Assembly (NCBI GenBank): GCA_036785705.1
Contig: JAWUZG010000004.1
Span: 7,784,501 to 7,848,500 of the forward strand
Origin: Acanthornis magna
Taxonomy: Eukaryota > Chordata > Aves > Passeriformes > Acanthizidae
Length of the DNA: 64,000 nucleotides
Reading direction: 5' to 3'
Shown: piece after piece, positions 38,845-52,054 of the stretch
Numbering within the stretch: position 1 is the stretch's first letter
Layout of the letters: every line of letters begins with the position of its first letter
Program-made: the position numbers and the translations under genes
The notes under the pieces: generated by a model
What the model saw: only the letters and a program-made list of their open reading frames with translations
What the model was told of the DNA's origin: nothing
Database searches by the model: none

Positions 38845-41800
38845 GTAAGATTTTTTTTTGTTTCTTCTCTTGTTCATTTGTTTGCATAGGTGCACCTAAG
38901 CATGGGTAGGTTATTATTTCCAAAGTAAAATATAAGAAAAAGGCTTTGAGATAAAAACCACAAATTCATTAATGGGCAAGTGAATTCACAGGTGAGGTTT
39001 ATCGCTGAATTCCCCTTTACGGAGAGATTCACTACTCTCACAAGATTTCCTTTGCAATATGCTATTTTATTGTTCCAGTGGGAAACAACCTAACACGGTA
39101 TTATGGGCCACAAGAAGGCAGGATATCTTAAGCGGGTCAGTCACAGAGGACTTTGAATTGCTTTCTATAGTTAGTTAAGAGCAAGTGAAGGGTGACCTAC
39201 ATAGCTGAGAGAATTCTGGTGTTTATTTGAAGTAATTTGAGCTTTTCAGGATATATGTCTCGGTTGCTAGGGGGAAGCTAAAATAATTAAGTCTAAATCT
39301 TGTGTCTAGATCTATGTCCAAAAGCACAGACTACAGTAATCTCTTAAGAATGCAAGAGGTAGATACTTCGTGTTTGTCTGTTTTTATTACAATGTTTGAT
39401 ACAACTCTTCACAGAAATAAGGAAACCCAAAAGACCACAAGACTGTAAACCAACTTAATAATGCCCCCAGCTGTGAGGATTATTATGGAGAAGATAAATC
39501 TCTTTCAAATGCCATTCCTACCAGTAGCATCTGAGGCTACCTGGCTATCCCATTGATTTTAGTGATAGGAATCACCAAAAAGCTACAGTAGATATCTGAA
39601 GGAATATGGACTTTGTGTTTAGCCTCTTGATATCACACTTTTTTTCTGTGTGTCTTGTGATAAGTAATGTGAGGGTCTTGTGATTCTTGTGAGACAGTAA
39701 AAAACAGCAGCCCACACTTTATTGTATGTCATTTAAGGAGGGAAAAATGTAAAACTTGTGATATTTTCTTGGATTCAACTGGAGGAGTCACATAAAATTT
39801 GGTGTGCAAATGCCTACTGTAATTACACAGAAATATGACTGCACTTAGCCCTTGCTCACAGACCAAAGCAGTCACCTATTAAAGATCATGTAGGTCTCTA
39901 CTTCATTAGTTACGGCTGCATATATATCTAATGAGTCAAGATTTTGTTAACTTGCTTGTCATTTTTCCTGGTTTCTCTATTGTCACATATTAGAAAAGAA
40001 AGACAGATCTACTCTTGCCAAATACCTTCCAGGAGATTCATATTATAGAACTGTGAATGGTTCAAAGCTTGTGTAAGAATTATTTTATGATGAGTTTTAA
40101 AGAAAACCAAGACAGGATAATTAGCTACAGATTCATAAAATATTTAATTTTAAACGAAAATATTCTGGAAGCCTTACTAATGGTGAATGCATTCCAATTT
40201 GAATACCACTTAAGTTCTGAGAACTGATTTGAACATGTTTCTCTGAGGTTTTTGATAACTTTGCATATTGATAGGCCTTTTTGCGATCTTTATGATACTT
40301 TATTTTTTAAAGGGCAACAAAAAAGAACGAAAAAATGGATGTAAAAATAACAGAAGTTTAAAAATATAAAATATAAGGAAATGTTATAGTTTATTTTTAT
40401 CAAGATTAAAAAGTTATATTAATGTTTTTTATTAGTTTTCTTCTCCAGTAAAAAGTTACATTCAGTAAAATCTACATATGACTCATTATTTTTATTCTTA
40501 TAATTCTAATTGAAATAGAAATGAAAAATAACACAGGTCACTGTTTGCTAATTCATGCCTTGAATGGTGGCTATTGTATGTAATATGTCTGATTTTTGAG
40601 GATTACAGACCTGTTTGGCACAGTCATAATAAGTGACCCTGACATTATCTCCATGCTATTGATGTTTCACATGGGACCATAGGTTTTGTGAGAAAACTGA
40701 GCAGTGTATAAGCGTGCACAGGAGTTTCCAATTGTGTAGTTTTATCCTGCAAAAATCTTCACAAAGTATTTGCAGTCAGTGTTTCATGCTGGTTAAATCT
40801 GGGGATCAGGTGTCATGGACTCATATTTTGCCAAGAGATTTACAATTATCAGAACTTTTTCTTGAAAATGTTGTGGGCATGGGTTTTTTTCTGTTCTGTA
40901 TTGTTTTGTTCTGGTTTGGTCTGATTTGTTTGAGTTTTTTTCCTCCATCATTAAAATCTGGCTTTTGGATTGACTTTAACAAAGGAGTACTGACTTGCCG
41001 CACTCATGTAGACGTGAAGACTGAATAAATAGGTTAAAATAAGGAGCAATAGCTTTGGACAACCATAGATACTCCCAATTTATTTGTGTAAGGTAAAGTG
41101 GCTGAATTTCACTCACTGGGAATACATTCAATATAAGAAGAAAAAAAACCTCCAAACTAACAAAGAAACATAAAAACCTTTTAAAATTTAAAAGAGATAT
41201 GCTTATGTTACAGTTTAAAATTAATACAAGATTTGAAATTTTATTAGTTTTCTATTACCATAAATTTATGCTACTCAGTAATCTATCCTACACAGAATTG
41301 CTAACATTTATGTAGACATAACATTGATTCACACTATCCAATGTGTAGAAAGTTAATTTTGGAAGGAGAAGAAGGAAGGAAATGGAAGTCAATATCCATT
41401 TCTACTCATGGATTCAGCCAGCTGTGCTATTTGAATTGTATTTTGGATCTAAGGGGGCCGTTCCATGGTACTCATGAAATTTCTATGGCTCAGCCACTTT
41501 CAAAAGTCTCTTTAGTGCTGAAAGGAGTCCTTAAGCTTTACAATCCTGTTAAAGCCTTCATTTTCCACTCAGATTAACCTTTATACTTTGAATCATTGGG
41601 GTATTCATCCTTGCTTGAAAGCAAACTGAGGAAGCTATGGGAAGTAAGACACAGGAGTTCATCGTTTTGAGGTTTGGCTTTTTTGTTTTAATGTGGGGGA
41701 AAAATAAACCTCTCTTTCTGAGCCCTACAAATAAAAGTGCCTCATTCTAAGGAAGAGACATAAACTATCAAATGTAATGAAATGTTTTTGTTAAATAATA

Positions 41801-43087
41801 AGCAACAGAAGCATAAAGAAATAAATATTTTTCATAGAGGTAAAATATATACAACTACAAAATCATAAATATACTGGAGAATTATAATATGAATTTGTAA
41901 ATTGTATGCAAATAGCTTGAAACCAGATCTACAAAGACATAAATAAAGCAACAAGACTGAAAGGTTTATATGTTGGCTTGTTTATAGAGTAGCACAAACA
42001 TTTTTCTTTTTTAATTGGCAATTAATTTTCGGCAGCCATCTAGGTACTTTCATGTCAAATTACTTTCCCTATACTAAACAAGATTAGGCATCCAAGCAGC
42101 AAAGCACTTATGTGAAAAGTGAGAAACTGACTGTCAAGTAGATATTTTCCACATATAACCAATTAAAATGTTTCTTTTGTGATGAATGGATGTTGTAATT
42201 CCACATCTTGTATTTCCACTTTGGTCTGCACACCTGCCTAACTTCATGGTTCTAATGTCTGAAGATAGATAAAGGCAATACTGAGTTCTCTCACTGTTCC
42301 TCTTGCTCTTTAACTCTAGGACAAATGTGGTATACAAGCATCTGTTATTGAGGTCTGAGTCATAAATAATATATCCAACCAGTAATGCAGCCCATACATA
42401 TTTTAGTTCAGATGAATACTCACAATATAATGGATGAATGTAAGCTTTTTAGCAGGACATTGCCTTGATGATTTTTTTCTTTTGCCTCACTTCAATATTT
42501 TTTCAAGATATCTCCACATTTAGAAGTAGGGCTACTGACACATAAGGTATAAAGTAATGTATTATTGATACTCTTCAAATGAATGACATAAAAAGGAAAA
42601 TATTGATTTTAAAAAGATGTATCATTTTTCTTATTTCACAGAAGACTGATGCAGGTTCATGTGGCTATCAATATTATTTGAATTAATGCATATTCCTTAC
42701 TATTGATTGCTTTAACAATGATTGTCATAACTGATTTATGGGCACTTAGGCATGTTAAATTTTTAAAAAGGCAAATATCAGATTTGTATATATAGATGGA
42801 TTGACTTGAATAAACAAGATTGCTAAATGTTAATGACACTGCGTTTGATGGAATTTACATTATAATTCATTATGTTCAATACTTTGTTTTCAAAGTGCTG
42901 CTGAGAAACCTCAAAGATTTTGTCAGGAAATCTGTACCGTAGGACAGATTCTGTTACTCTCATTCATGATATCTTATTCAACAAGTCATACCTTTGATTT
43001 CAGTGGGATTTCTTATAAGTAAAAAAAGAGAAAACACTAAATGTGCCTTAAAACTCAAGGATGGCAGCTATTCAACTGGAACATAAC

Positions 43088-43104
43088 AAAAAAAAAAAAA
43101 AAAA
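43088..43104 (+). repeat. Poly(A) run (A17)
   Basis: Seventeen uninterrupted A. There is no recognisable retrogene or element body immediately upstream. Confidence 0.9.
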
Positions 43105-46100
43105 GTGCATGGAGGAGGGAACCCAAAACTTTTCAGGTGAAGACACTGTCTTTAATATGAAAATAAACCCAGGTCAGAAAGAATGACCAGAACACAGCGG
43201 TGGAGATGAGTGAAAAGAATTTGTGGTACATACAAGAGAAATGCCGGATTTCAGAAGAAATGCCTTGAATTATAGAGAAAAATCCTGGACAGCACAGCAT
43301 AGTGACCGGAACTATACAAGTGCTCTGTTATAGTGAAGAAACTGTTTAGGGGACCATCTAGAGAGTTTATGAATATATTTTGCTGCGCATATGTCTAAAG
43401 GACCAGTATCAGCTAAAGCTGGACTCAGAAGAGTGTGCTAGAGAAAAAATTAGGGATTCATTTCACATTAAGTATCTATATGGTTATTGCTAATTTTCTA
43501 AGATTAATCACTTCACCCACACATAATAAGCGGGGAAAAACACCTGAAGGACAGTGCATCTAAACTTTAAATGGGCTTGCAAAGTAGATGATACTTTTGA
43601 ACCATTTTTTCTTCCCATTAGCTGGAAAGGGAAACCAAGATGATTACTTTAGCTTTACTGGACTATGTGTTAAATACTTCAAATTAGGTGAAATGAATGC
43701 CAGTTATTTGGAGAGTGCTTATAAACATCCCAGCAAGTAAAAATGTCTGGATTCTGTTAGGACTCAAGGAAATTAAGGATGACCGGGGTTTAAGTTAGAA
43801 GCCAGCACAAGAGTCTGCAGTATGTCCATCAAGGCCATTTCACTAGGATAGTTATCACATTTTCTTGACATGAGTTAACCAATCTTTCCATCAGAAGAAA
43901 TCTTGAACTAAGCAGAGGAACATTTAAAGAATGTTTTGTTCAATCCAGTCCCTAACTGAAAAAATAACTTTTGAGCTTATCTTTAATCATGTTTGCATCT
44001 TTCTGACTTAATTATATCATACTGTATTTAGAGATAAGCATGCACTTACACTGCTGTTTGTTTGGTTCATTTATTGCTTTGGTTTTAGTTGTTTTGTTTC
44101 TTTTGAAGAGACGTACATAAAAATTTGATCAAGGAAAGAGCATGTAAATTTTTAACCATGCATTTAAAAAAAGATAATACCTTACCTCAAAATCTTGAGG
44201 GGCAACTATCCAAAATTCATTTGTGATTCAACTGTAAAAATATTTATTGCAGTTATTAATACACAAAATGTCCAGACTGCCTTTATATCAAAAACAGATG
44301 GAGGGGGTGGTTTGTTGTTAGCATCTCTTTTAATTACAATTACAATATTTCTAATATGTAATAACATCATATTTTGAGCTCAGTTGCATCCCACTCTCAC
44401 TATAGTTGCAACAAAGCAGCTGACATCTGATAATCCTTGAGATGCTCTGAGTTCTGTCACTCTTTTATGACCCAGATTTGGATTGGACAGATTATAAAGA
44501 AACATACCATTATTTTTTAATTCACTACTTATTTACTGGGTAATTGCATAGTAAATGCAGCACAGTTACAAGAAAATCAGGTTTGCTTATCTCAGTTAAA
44601 AAAATAAGACATTCTGCAAAACACTACACTACAAAAGTTAAATATTTATCATATAATTAAAAGTATGTACTGTAGGTTTTATTTAGTAAAAAAACAGATT
44701 CACAGAGACTGTCACCTTAGTTTTTAAACTTTCACAGCATTTCAAACTATGATTAAGAAAATTTTATCTTCCTTTATATACTCATACCTACCATACCTTT
44801 CCCACACAAGGGATAAATTAATCCTTGCAATGTGTTCAAAGTCTACTACACCAGTACAAAAATAATAACCATTTGCAACACATGTTTAGAGGACAGTCTT
44901 GAAAGCTGGTGGTGTGATTCAGAAAAGCAGTTTGTTCCCCAGTACACACAGGCTTTTTTCCTGTCTCTTGTTACGCTGCTAGGCTAAGGAACCTGAAGGC
45001 ATCTCTTGCATCCCATGATCATACATTTGCATTGGCTTTATCCTAAATTAATGTTAGGTGAGACACGGGTGCATTTCACTGTGTGTTGTTGTTGCTACTG
45101 TTAAGTGTTTTCAACCAGCTTCCACAGAGAATAAATTTTGAAAAGGTAGCATCCATAGCCTGCTCTAAAACCTAGGAAGCCTCAACAGTGAGAGGAATGG
45201 GGTAAAACTGGGGTAAAAGAATCAGTCTAAATCTAGTCCAAGTCTTTGAGACCACTATGGCTTATCTTATCTGACTGTGAAACAAGGATAAAAATAATTT
45301 TCCTTTTTCACACGATGAAGACAGGAAGACAGCTGTATCAACACTAGCAGTACTTACTCATAGGTTAGAAGTATGCAAAACTTACTTATTCTTACATTTT
45401 ACTGTTCTTGCAGGGTCCTAAATGGCTACAGTAATGGAAAACAGGCAAGTCTCAGGGAGGCCTTCAGTGTACCCCCTGAACCAATCTAATTCTTACATCT
45501 GAAAAGACTGTTACCATGTAAAGTCTCACATAAAAATTACAAATCCTTTACTGCAGCATTTCCATCATGATATAGAATATGCTGCAGTCTTGGCTGGTTT
45601 ATGCATCCTCTCTGGAGGACATTTTTGTCCCATCTGCTACAGGAATTGCCATTTGAGGAAGATCACAAAGTCTCATTGAAAAAGTAGTTTCTCTATGGAT
45701 AATGACTTACAAGGAAGAAGAGGTATGTTAGCCCTTCAAAAGCAAACCTCCATGACTGATGAGTAAAACGCAATTTACTATTGATGTTAAGAGTGTAAAT
45801 GTGAAGTAAATGGGTTTGTTGAACTTTAACTGAGAGTACCCCATGTATGCTGTAAAATTTCCTAGAAGTTACTATTCTGAAATCACATCAGTACAAGGTA
45901 AGAAAATACTGCCTCCCTCTTCCTGGTGTGACTGTATCAGCAAAGCCTTCATAATTTCATGTGCCAGAGCAGCTCAGAGAATGAAAAGAGTTATAAGATT
46001 CATTAAACTATCTTTACTCACTGACTAAGTGATGCTACATACTATGGTCTGTACACTGGTGATGATCTACCAAGCTTGGCTTGACGCTGAAATAGGCCAA

Positions 46101-47572
46101 GATCATCTGTTGGATCAAATACTACACTTTAGAGAAAAGGAAAATAACTAGTCTCTGAGGAGTGAAAATTTCTTAGATTATATGAATTTGTCTGTGATGG
46201 TAACTTGAGATGGTTTAGTTAGCCCATAGGAAATCCTGGACATAATAGAAGGAAACCTGGAAAACAACAACATTTGTTTTACGAAATGGAAATGCAAATC
46301 AAAAAGATGAAAACTGAGCACCAGCTCTACAACAGTTCTGATAACAGCAATGTGTATTATGCTTACAATATGCATCTATTCTGATTACTAAAAAGTGTGT
46401 CATTTTTGAATTATAGATGGATTCAGGCACACAGACAACTGTCCCTTTTTTACTCAGAAAAAAAAAAAGTAAATCCACACAGATTTGATAGCATGAAGAG
46501 ATATCAAGATTGTCTGGAATGATGACATTAATGTTTTTCTACTGCTCTTGGCACTTTGCTTAGTACACCCAAACAATCTTGTTTGTCTTTTTGTCACAAC
46601 TACATTATGTTGAGGTGTCTTAATGATGTCTGTGGTTCTGATACCATTCTAAAGACAGTTTTCATTGTATAAACACTCAGAACAGTTATTTTTGTTTTGG
46701 GCTGGAGTCCATAGTTATTTTCAAACCTGCAAACACATTACACTTTGCCAGTCCAACTGAATCTTTCTCAGACATCCTGTACCAAATAATGCATGACCTC
46801 GTTGTTTCACAACATAAGGATTTAACATATGTTGTTTACACTTATACGTTACCTTCGCCATTATAACACTCAGGGGAGCGCGGGTTTTCATAGAATATGT
46901 TTTAGAAACACTGAGGTTTTCTGCAATTTCACCTTCTTAAGTAGCCTCTGACAAACCCGCCATGAGATTATAAGAAGCAGCGGATGCTGGATAAAGCTCA
47001 ATTTTATATTGCATTGCTTTCACTTGCAAAGGAATTCAAATAATAACTTCTAAATTAAACAGCTGTGGAGATGTTAAGGTATTCTCCATGGACTTTGTGC
47101 TGTCGTCTGCAAGCTGATGATTCTGGAATTCTCAGGTATTGTCCCCATGAGGTGCCTTTTGCACTGACCTGTACATCTTTTCTCTGTATGTCCCAGTTTC
47201 TTTGCACAGTGTTTGTCCTTGAACCAACAATAATTGGCACTGTGAGACTGTGTTTCATAATAAAAATATACAATCTGTAATGTTCCCTACACTGTACTTC
47301 TTGCTCTTCTCCTGGTGTATTTGTTGCTAAGCAGATTTTCTGATGCTGTTGTGACCCCTTGTCATCTTCAGTAGCAGTCCAAATTAGAACAGTAATGCCA
47401 AATATATATTTTATGGTGAAAGCAACCACGATTAGTAGATCCTTTGTATTGTCTTAATTTTTCATGCTACATATGATATGTCCATTCAGACTTAAGAATT
47501 GTCCCTTAACTTTTCATTGAAATCATCTGTGTACTGGAAATGCATTTCTTTAATTCAGCAACTTATTAATGG

Positions 47573-47590
47573 TTTTTTTTTTTTTTTTTT
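47573..47590 (+). repeat. Poly(T) run (T18)
   Basis: Eighteen uninterrupted T, followed by GTTTTGTTTT. Simple sequence. Confidence 0.9.
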
Positions 47591-48662
47591 GTTTTGTTTT
47601 CTTTAACCAGACTGTAAATATTCTGCAACCACTAGTAACTTCTGAAGTAACTAAACTAGAATTTCTGCAATTTCAGCATTGGTTTAGGACTGTGTTTTTG
47701 TGGAGCAGCAGACAATATACAACACTGTTTAGGTTCAACTCCTACTGCACTCAATAGAAGTGCTACCTTTTCCTCATCACTAATATAATTATTGACTATA
47801 TCCTGCTACATCCAGGCAATATAGGTGCTTCAGTCTCTACCAAGCCATCAAATGAGACTGTTTTCCCCAGGCAGACAGTTTAAGTTCCTTTTCCTTCTAT
47901 ATTTGAGCTGCACTGCACCAGTGCTGCAGGATGCGGTTTTCGCTTTACATTTAATCTCCAAATAATTTGTATTTTACTGTACATGGCGAATAGGGTCTTG
48001 TGTTTATCGGTAGTTATCGTGTCTTGCTTGCTTGTGGCAGAGAATCTCAAATAAAGGTATGTATTACCTGTGTTGGAGCACACACAGTGTTTTGGCTATC
48101 TCAGGGTTGTAATTTCTACAGCACATGTGACAAGCAGATAGCACCATGGCTTGTGAAACAAGGTTGGTGCTTTGAAAAGATGCTCATTTCACAGAAGGAG
48201 CTTGTGTTATCCAAAGTGAACACAGAAGTTGTGTACCAGATAGTAGACATTAACAAATATCACTCTCCTGCACGTAACTAACAGAAGAAAGTGTGCACTA
48301 CAGTTTGCTTTTCTTATATTTACAGGCCCAAAGGTGTTTTATTAACTAGAAACCATTCTGAGGTTACAAGGATAAGCTATAAGGATGTAGCTCAAAAGTA
48401 AAATAATAAAATAAGTTTTACATAGGATTATATCTTAAAGGAAGAGAGAACTATCCTAGTCATGTATTTTGCACTTATTTATTAATACTGAGAGGTTCTA
48501 AACGAAACATCACTTTTACTCACTTCTCAACCTTTTTCTGAGTGTGAAGGGTTGTTTGGGTATAGATTGACGGTCTTAATTTTCAGGAACACACCGTTTT
48601 TGTGAAATTGCTGTATTACAAAGGATGTGTTAGCATGTCAGGTTTCTGAGAGAGGGGAGCCT

Positions 48663-48668
48663 GTGGAT
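48663..48668. repeat. Target-site duplication, left copy (GTGGAT)
   Basis: GTGGAT directly precedes the TG end of the LTR and is repeated exactly at 49240-49245, directly after the CA end. A 6-bp duplication is typical of class II (beta/alpha-related) retroviral integration. Confidence 0.85.
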
Positions 48669-48869
48669 TGCTGTCTTTCGGTAGGCGCGCGTCTAACCCT
48701 TCTTGCCGCCCTCACTCCTGGTACGAGCGCTGGCTGCACCGGGCAACTGGGTGGGTGCCTCACCCCTTAGGTAGCACTGTCCTGGGTGAGCTGGTCGCAC
48801 GCAGGGGGCCGATGGAAATGGAGACGCGAGGAGGTAAAAGGCTGAGAGAAGACTCGCTCTTTCAACTCC

Positions 48870-48875
48870 TTTATT
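48870..48875 (-). terminator. LTR polyadenylation signal AATAAA
   Basis: AATAAA on the minus strand, about 76 bp downstream of the TATA box of the solo LTR. This is the expected position for the R-region poly(A) signal. Confidence 0.75.
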
Positions 48876-48950
48876 AGGAAACTAGGGGTCGGGGACCCAG
48901 GACGGAGTTTCCTCAGAGCCAAAGTCCGGCTAGAGGGTCTCGTGCAAGGC

Positions 48951-48958
48951 TTTATATA
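48951..48958 (-). promoter_or_regulatory. LTR TATA box (TATATAAA)
   Basis: TATATAAA on the minus strand within a GC-rich U3. Transcription would be expected to start about 25-30 bp downstream, near 48925, heading toward lower coordinates. Confidence 0.75.
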
Positions 48959-49239
48959 CACGCACAGCCAACCAACAGGGAAAGGGGAAGGGGGAGGGTA
49001 CAGTGTCTGGGGACCAACCAAGAACAACAGAGGGAGGGAACAATTCAAATGAACCAATGGGGGTAGTAATGGCACAGAACATTCCAGAGGAGGGGGCGGA
49101 GTCAATGCCCTAGCCACTCCCCTTGCCAGCCTCCCGGGGCGGATCTTATGCCCCTGGGCTCTGCCCCACCAGGGTGCCTCCGCCCAGGGAGGTGGAGCTG
49201 GCTCGGGAGATGGCAGAAACTTGAGATTGACCCACCACA

Positions 49240-49245
49240 GTGGAT
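49240..49245. repeat. Target-site duplication, right copy (GTGGAT)
   Basis: Exact copy of 48663-48668, directly adjoining the CA end of the LTR. Confidence 0.85.
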
Positions 49246-49835
49246 AATTCAGACATTTAAGCATTAAGTGCTTAATAAATAGAAGAAAAACCTTGCTTCA
49301 CCTCTCAAAAATGTTAGCTTTTTTAAGAGAAGCACTTAGCTGCAAAAGCAAGAGGTCCAAATGGACAAGTAACTAGGCTATCATTCTATGTACTACCATC
49401 AAAAGTATTTGTGTCTCCATATTTAAACAAAGGAGGCTAAATAGGGAGAGAGCTTTTTCCAAACACCTTCTGCAGAATATATAGGGGTCTGGTTTATCTT
49501 TATGGTATTTCATAAACATGATTCATGTAAAATGCTTAGACAAGATGTCAAAAAGAAAAAATCCTTCTTGTTCTCTTTCTTTTTCTATTTCTATTTTTTC
49601 CAACTGAGCAGTCCAAGTCTTCATTTGACAGCATTTTTGTTCCTTTTATATATGCAAATGGCTCACATATTACTTACCTGCGCATTTTAGAAATGAATGG
49701 TCAAAGTGATATTAGTGACCTATTGATTTTTTTCATATTATTGAGTATATGATTCAAAAATCATAGCTATTGTAAAAAGAGAACATCTTCAGAACTGTCA
49801 AATTTTTTTGTTCATGTTTGGGATATACGATGTCA

Positions 49836-49942
49836 TGAATCACAGAGTTATAGAATAGTTTGGGTTGGATGGGACCTTTGAAGGTCACCTAGTACAATCC
49901 CCCTGCAAAGAGCAGGGACAACTTCCACTAGATCAGGCAGCA
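49836..49942 (-). mobile_element. CR1 3'-end scrap
   Basis: The plus strand shows GAATCACAGAGTTATAGAAT, then GTTTGGGTTGG and the AGGTCACCTAGTACAATCC stretch. Together these are the reverse complement of a CR1 3' UTR and terminus. Only about 105 bp remain. It ends just before the gag-like remnant begins. Confidence 0.9.
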
Positions 49943-49956
49943 GTGGCACCTACATA

Positions 49957-50662
49957 GAAGAAGAAATCCAAGACAAAATCAGTTCATTTAGTGAGGGATG
50001 AAGAGGAGTGAGGCCATCAGAACAGGAGGAAGAGGAAGGGCCATAGATAGTCACCTGATCCCTATCCCTGAGTGAGCAGAGAGATACGGAAAGAGATTTC
50101 AGCTGCCAGTCAGGTGAGCCTGTACTGATCTGGGCGCCTTAATGCTGAGATATCATGACCCAGGCTATAAATTGGATGGTAGTGAAGCCAAGCAACTGGG
50201 ATCCCTGTCCCAGTATGCAGGCATTGACAAGGGGGTTGGGAAAAGTACAGAAACTCTCAGCCTCTGGAGGCAACTCCTATCAAGTGTGAGGGAAAGGTAT
50301 TTTCTCGAGGATGGTCTGTTATTGCACTGACATGAGTGGAACACCATGGAGCAAGATATCTGGTACCTGAGAGAATTAGCTGTGCTGGAGGCACTCCACA
50401 AGGATTCAAAAAATGAGCAGTCCCCTATAAATGCAGATGAAGTCGAGCAAACACAAACTATGTGGCAGAACTTCCTATGTAGTATGCCATTGTCATATGC
50501 CAGCTCCTTGGCAACGATGCCATGGAAAGAAGGAGAACACAGAGCAGATCATTTGGCTATCAAGCTCAGCTACATGCAGAAAGTACCTCTTTCCTGATAC
50601 AGGCCTACGTCTTGTCTGTGGAAAGACTGTTCAAGGAACTCCAGCAATTTAAAGAAGTCTAG
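49957..50662 (+). pseudogene. ERV gag-like remnant, frameshifted
   Basis: Three plus-strand segments form one decayed protein of roughly 230 residues. The first, 49957-50138, is Glu-rich with three in-frame stops, then reads RDTERDFSCQSGEPV. The second, 50142-50594 after a frameshift, reads AKQLGSLSQYAGIDKG, then ETLSLWRQLLSSVRERY, a TGA near 50328 and YLRELAVLEAL. The third, to 50659 after another shift, reads SVERLFKELQQFKEV and ends at TAG. The composition and order resemble gag-like proteins of avian endogenous retroviruses as I know them, but I could not run a search. No protease, pol or LTR accompanies it. The solo LTR 0.7 kb upstream is on the opposite strand and is not its partner. 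It could instead be another repeat-encoded protein. Confidence 0.5.
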
Positions 50663-52054
50663 AATCTCTCTGAGCTCTTAAAGAACTGGCATCATCCAGA
50701 TCACAAGTTTGCTTTTAAAACAGGTAGGAAGAATGGCTCTCCATTGACTGTAGAGGGAGCCAGGAAAACTAGTTTTAGCTACACACTTAAGTTTCAGATG
50801 TCATAATTTTGGTGAGATTCATCTCTTCCCATGAGTGAGAGGTTTCTTAATGACTCTTTTTAAATAGGGAGAAAACTAATATCTTTCTATGCCAGAGATA
50901 TTATTAGGCCAAATTAATATTCTTCAAGTTATTTTCATCTTATTATTTTGAAGGTATTGTCAAAATCCAACCCACACCTACAATACCACAAATGCAATAC
51001 TGTCGTAAGTTGGACAAATACATATTATTGAATAAGTTGTTAATACATTAATAAAATAAAAATTGCATATTATAAAGTTTATTCTCTTTCAAGAGAATTC
51101 TAGATACAGTTAATAATGAACTACAAAGTTTAATAGCAAACTATATCTATAATGTCAGCATCTTTATGAGTGGATTTATTCCCCTTTTATCCATTTAAAA
51201 TATCTAATAGACTTATATTAATCACAAAAACTTTTTTTCCTATTTAAAATCCACATGGAGCTGGCAGATATGACACTACCAGCAGAGAATTTGTACCTCT
51301 CCAAAATGGCAGCTAAAATTGAGGTAGGACACTCTAGTGATTTCACATGGTGCTTGTGTTTAGGCAACTGAACTGTTGGGAGTTAAACACATGACTAAAG
51401 TTATGGAAGAGCTGATGGAACTGTAAAGTATTTTCTGAAGACATTAAATGTGTTTTGGTTTTGCACAGTCAAGCTTAATTTTTTTACTTTCTTTCTTTCT
51501 TGGACTGTTCAATTACAATTTTTATATTGGCAATTAAAAGTTAAAACCCAAAAATATTTGGTATGTCCGATTAACAACAATACACCTCCATGGGCCAAAA
51601 TTATCAGAGCAGAGATTATAAAATACAGCCTAAATTTCCAATCATGTTTTGCATGTAGTTAACAAGGGTTCATGGTAAAGGAACATCTGTCCTTAAAATC
51701 ACTGATGAATTATTTCTTTAAGGACAACTGTGGAGTATTTGCAAATGTACTGTGTTTATGTGATAAATACACAGATGCAGCAAACAACAAAAATAGTAAC
51801 AATATCAAACAGAAACAAAAATAAATGAAATGAGCTTAAAATAATTTAAGAAAAGCTTTATGGGACCTAGCTGGTACCACAGTCTCCCATCTTGAAAAAC
51901 TTATTCCTTTCCTTTAAATTACATTTTTTAATCAATCCATAAATACATGACTTCAGAACCCTGTCAGTTCTCCTTATCTTCAATCCAGGTGTTACAGACC
52001 TACTTGCTTAGCCCAGATAATTTTGAATAACGCTTTGAATAACTTTGAAAAGCC
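50663..52054. other. AT-rich unique DNA, no gene recognised
   Basis: No continuation of the gag-like frame into protease or pol is visible. Frames are short and low in complexity. Confidence 0.65.

Larger units (their letters stand above)
32891..48662. other. AT-rich unique DNA, no gene recognised
   Basis: The longest stretch without interspersed repeats that I could recognise. It holds homopolymer tracts, one 29-bp-period duplication and three plus-strand candidate exons, all listed. Open frames up to 124 codons (47055-47429 minus) show no domain and fit chance. Confidence 0.65.
48669..49239 (-). mobile_element. Solo LTR of an endogenous retrovirus (class II-like)
   Basis: A 571-bp GC-rich, CpG-containing block starts TG and ends CA, and perfect 6-bp direct repeats (GTGGAT) flank it. 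Read on the minus strand it has the layout of an LTR. First comes a U3 of about 310 bp with GC-box (49092-49099) and CCAAT (49054-49058) motifs. A TATA box follows (48951-48958), then an AATAAA signal about 76 bp further on (48870-48875), then a U5 of about 180 bp. No tRNA primer site, gag, pol or env adjoins it, so the two LTRs have recombined to one. The 6-bp duplication points to an ERVK- or alpharetrovirus-like class, by inference. Long antisense and sense frames here are GC artefacts. Confidence 0.88.

Noticed and set aside
44187..44232. Minus-strand segment between a strong acceptor and donor GTAAGG, with an attractive peptide in one frame
   Set aside because: The attractive frame has a TGA right after the acceptor, so it cannot be spliced in as coding sequence.
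45643..45687. Possible terminal coding exon ending in TAG after a strong acceptor
   Set aside because: Only 14 codons, with no poly(A) signal close behind. Kept only as a side note to the plus-strand trio.
48767..49264. 165-codon Pro-rich minus-strand frame
   Set aside because: It lies across the solo LTR and past its end. The open frame reflects GC-rich LTR composition, not a gene.
48669..50662. A single provirus made of the LTR and the gag-like relic
   Set aside because: The LTR is on the minus strand, the gag-like frame is on the plus strand, and the LTR has its own complete target-site duplication.
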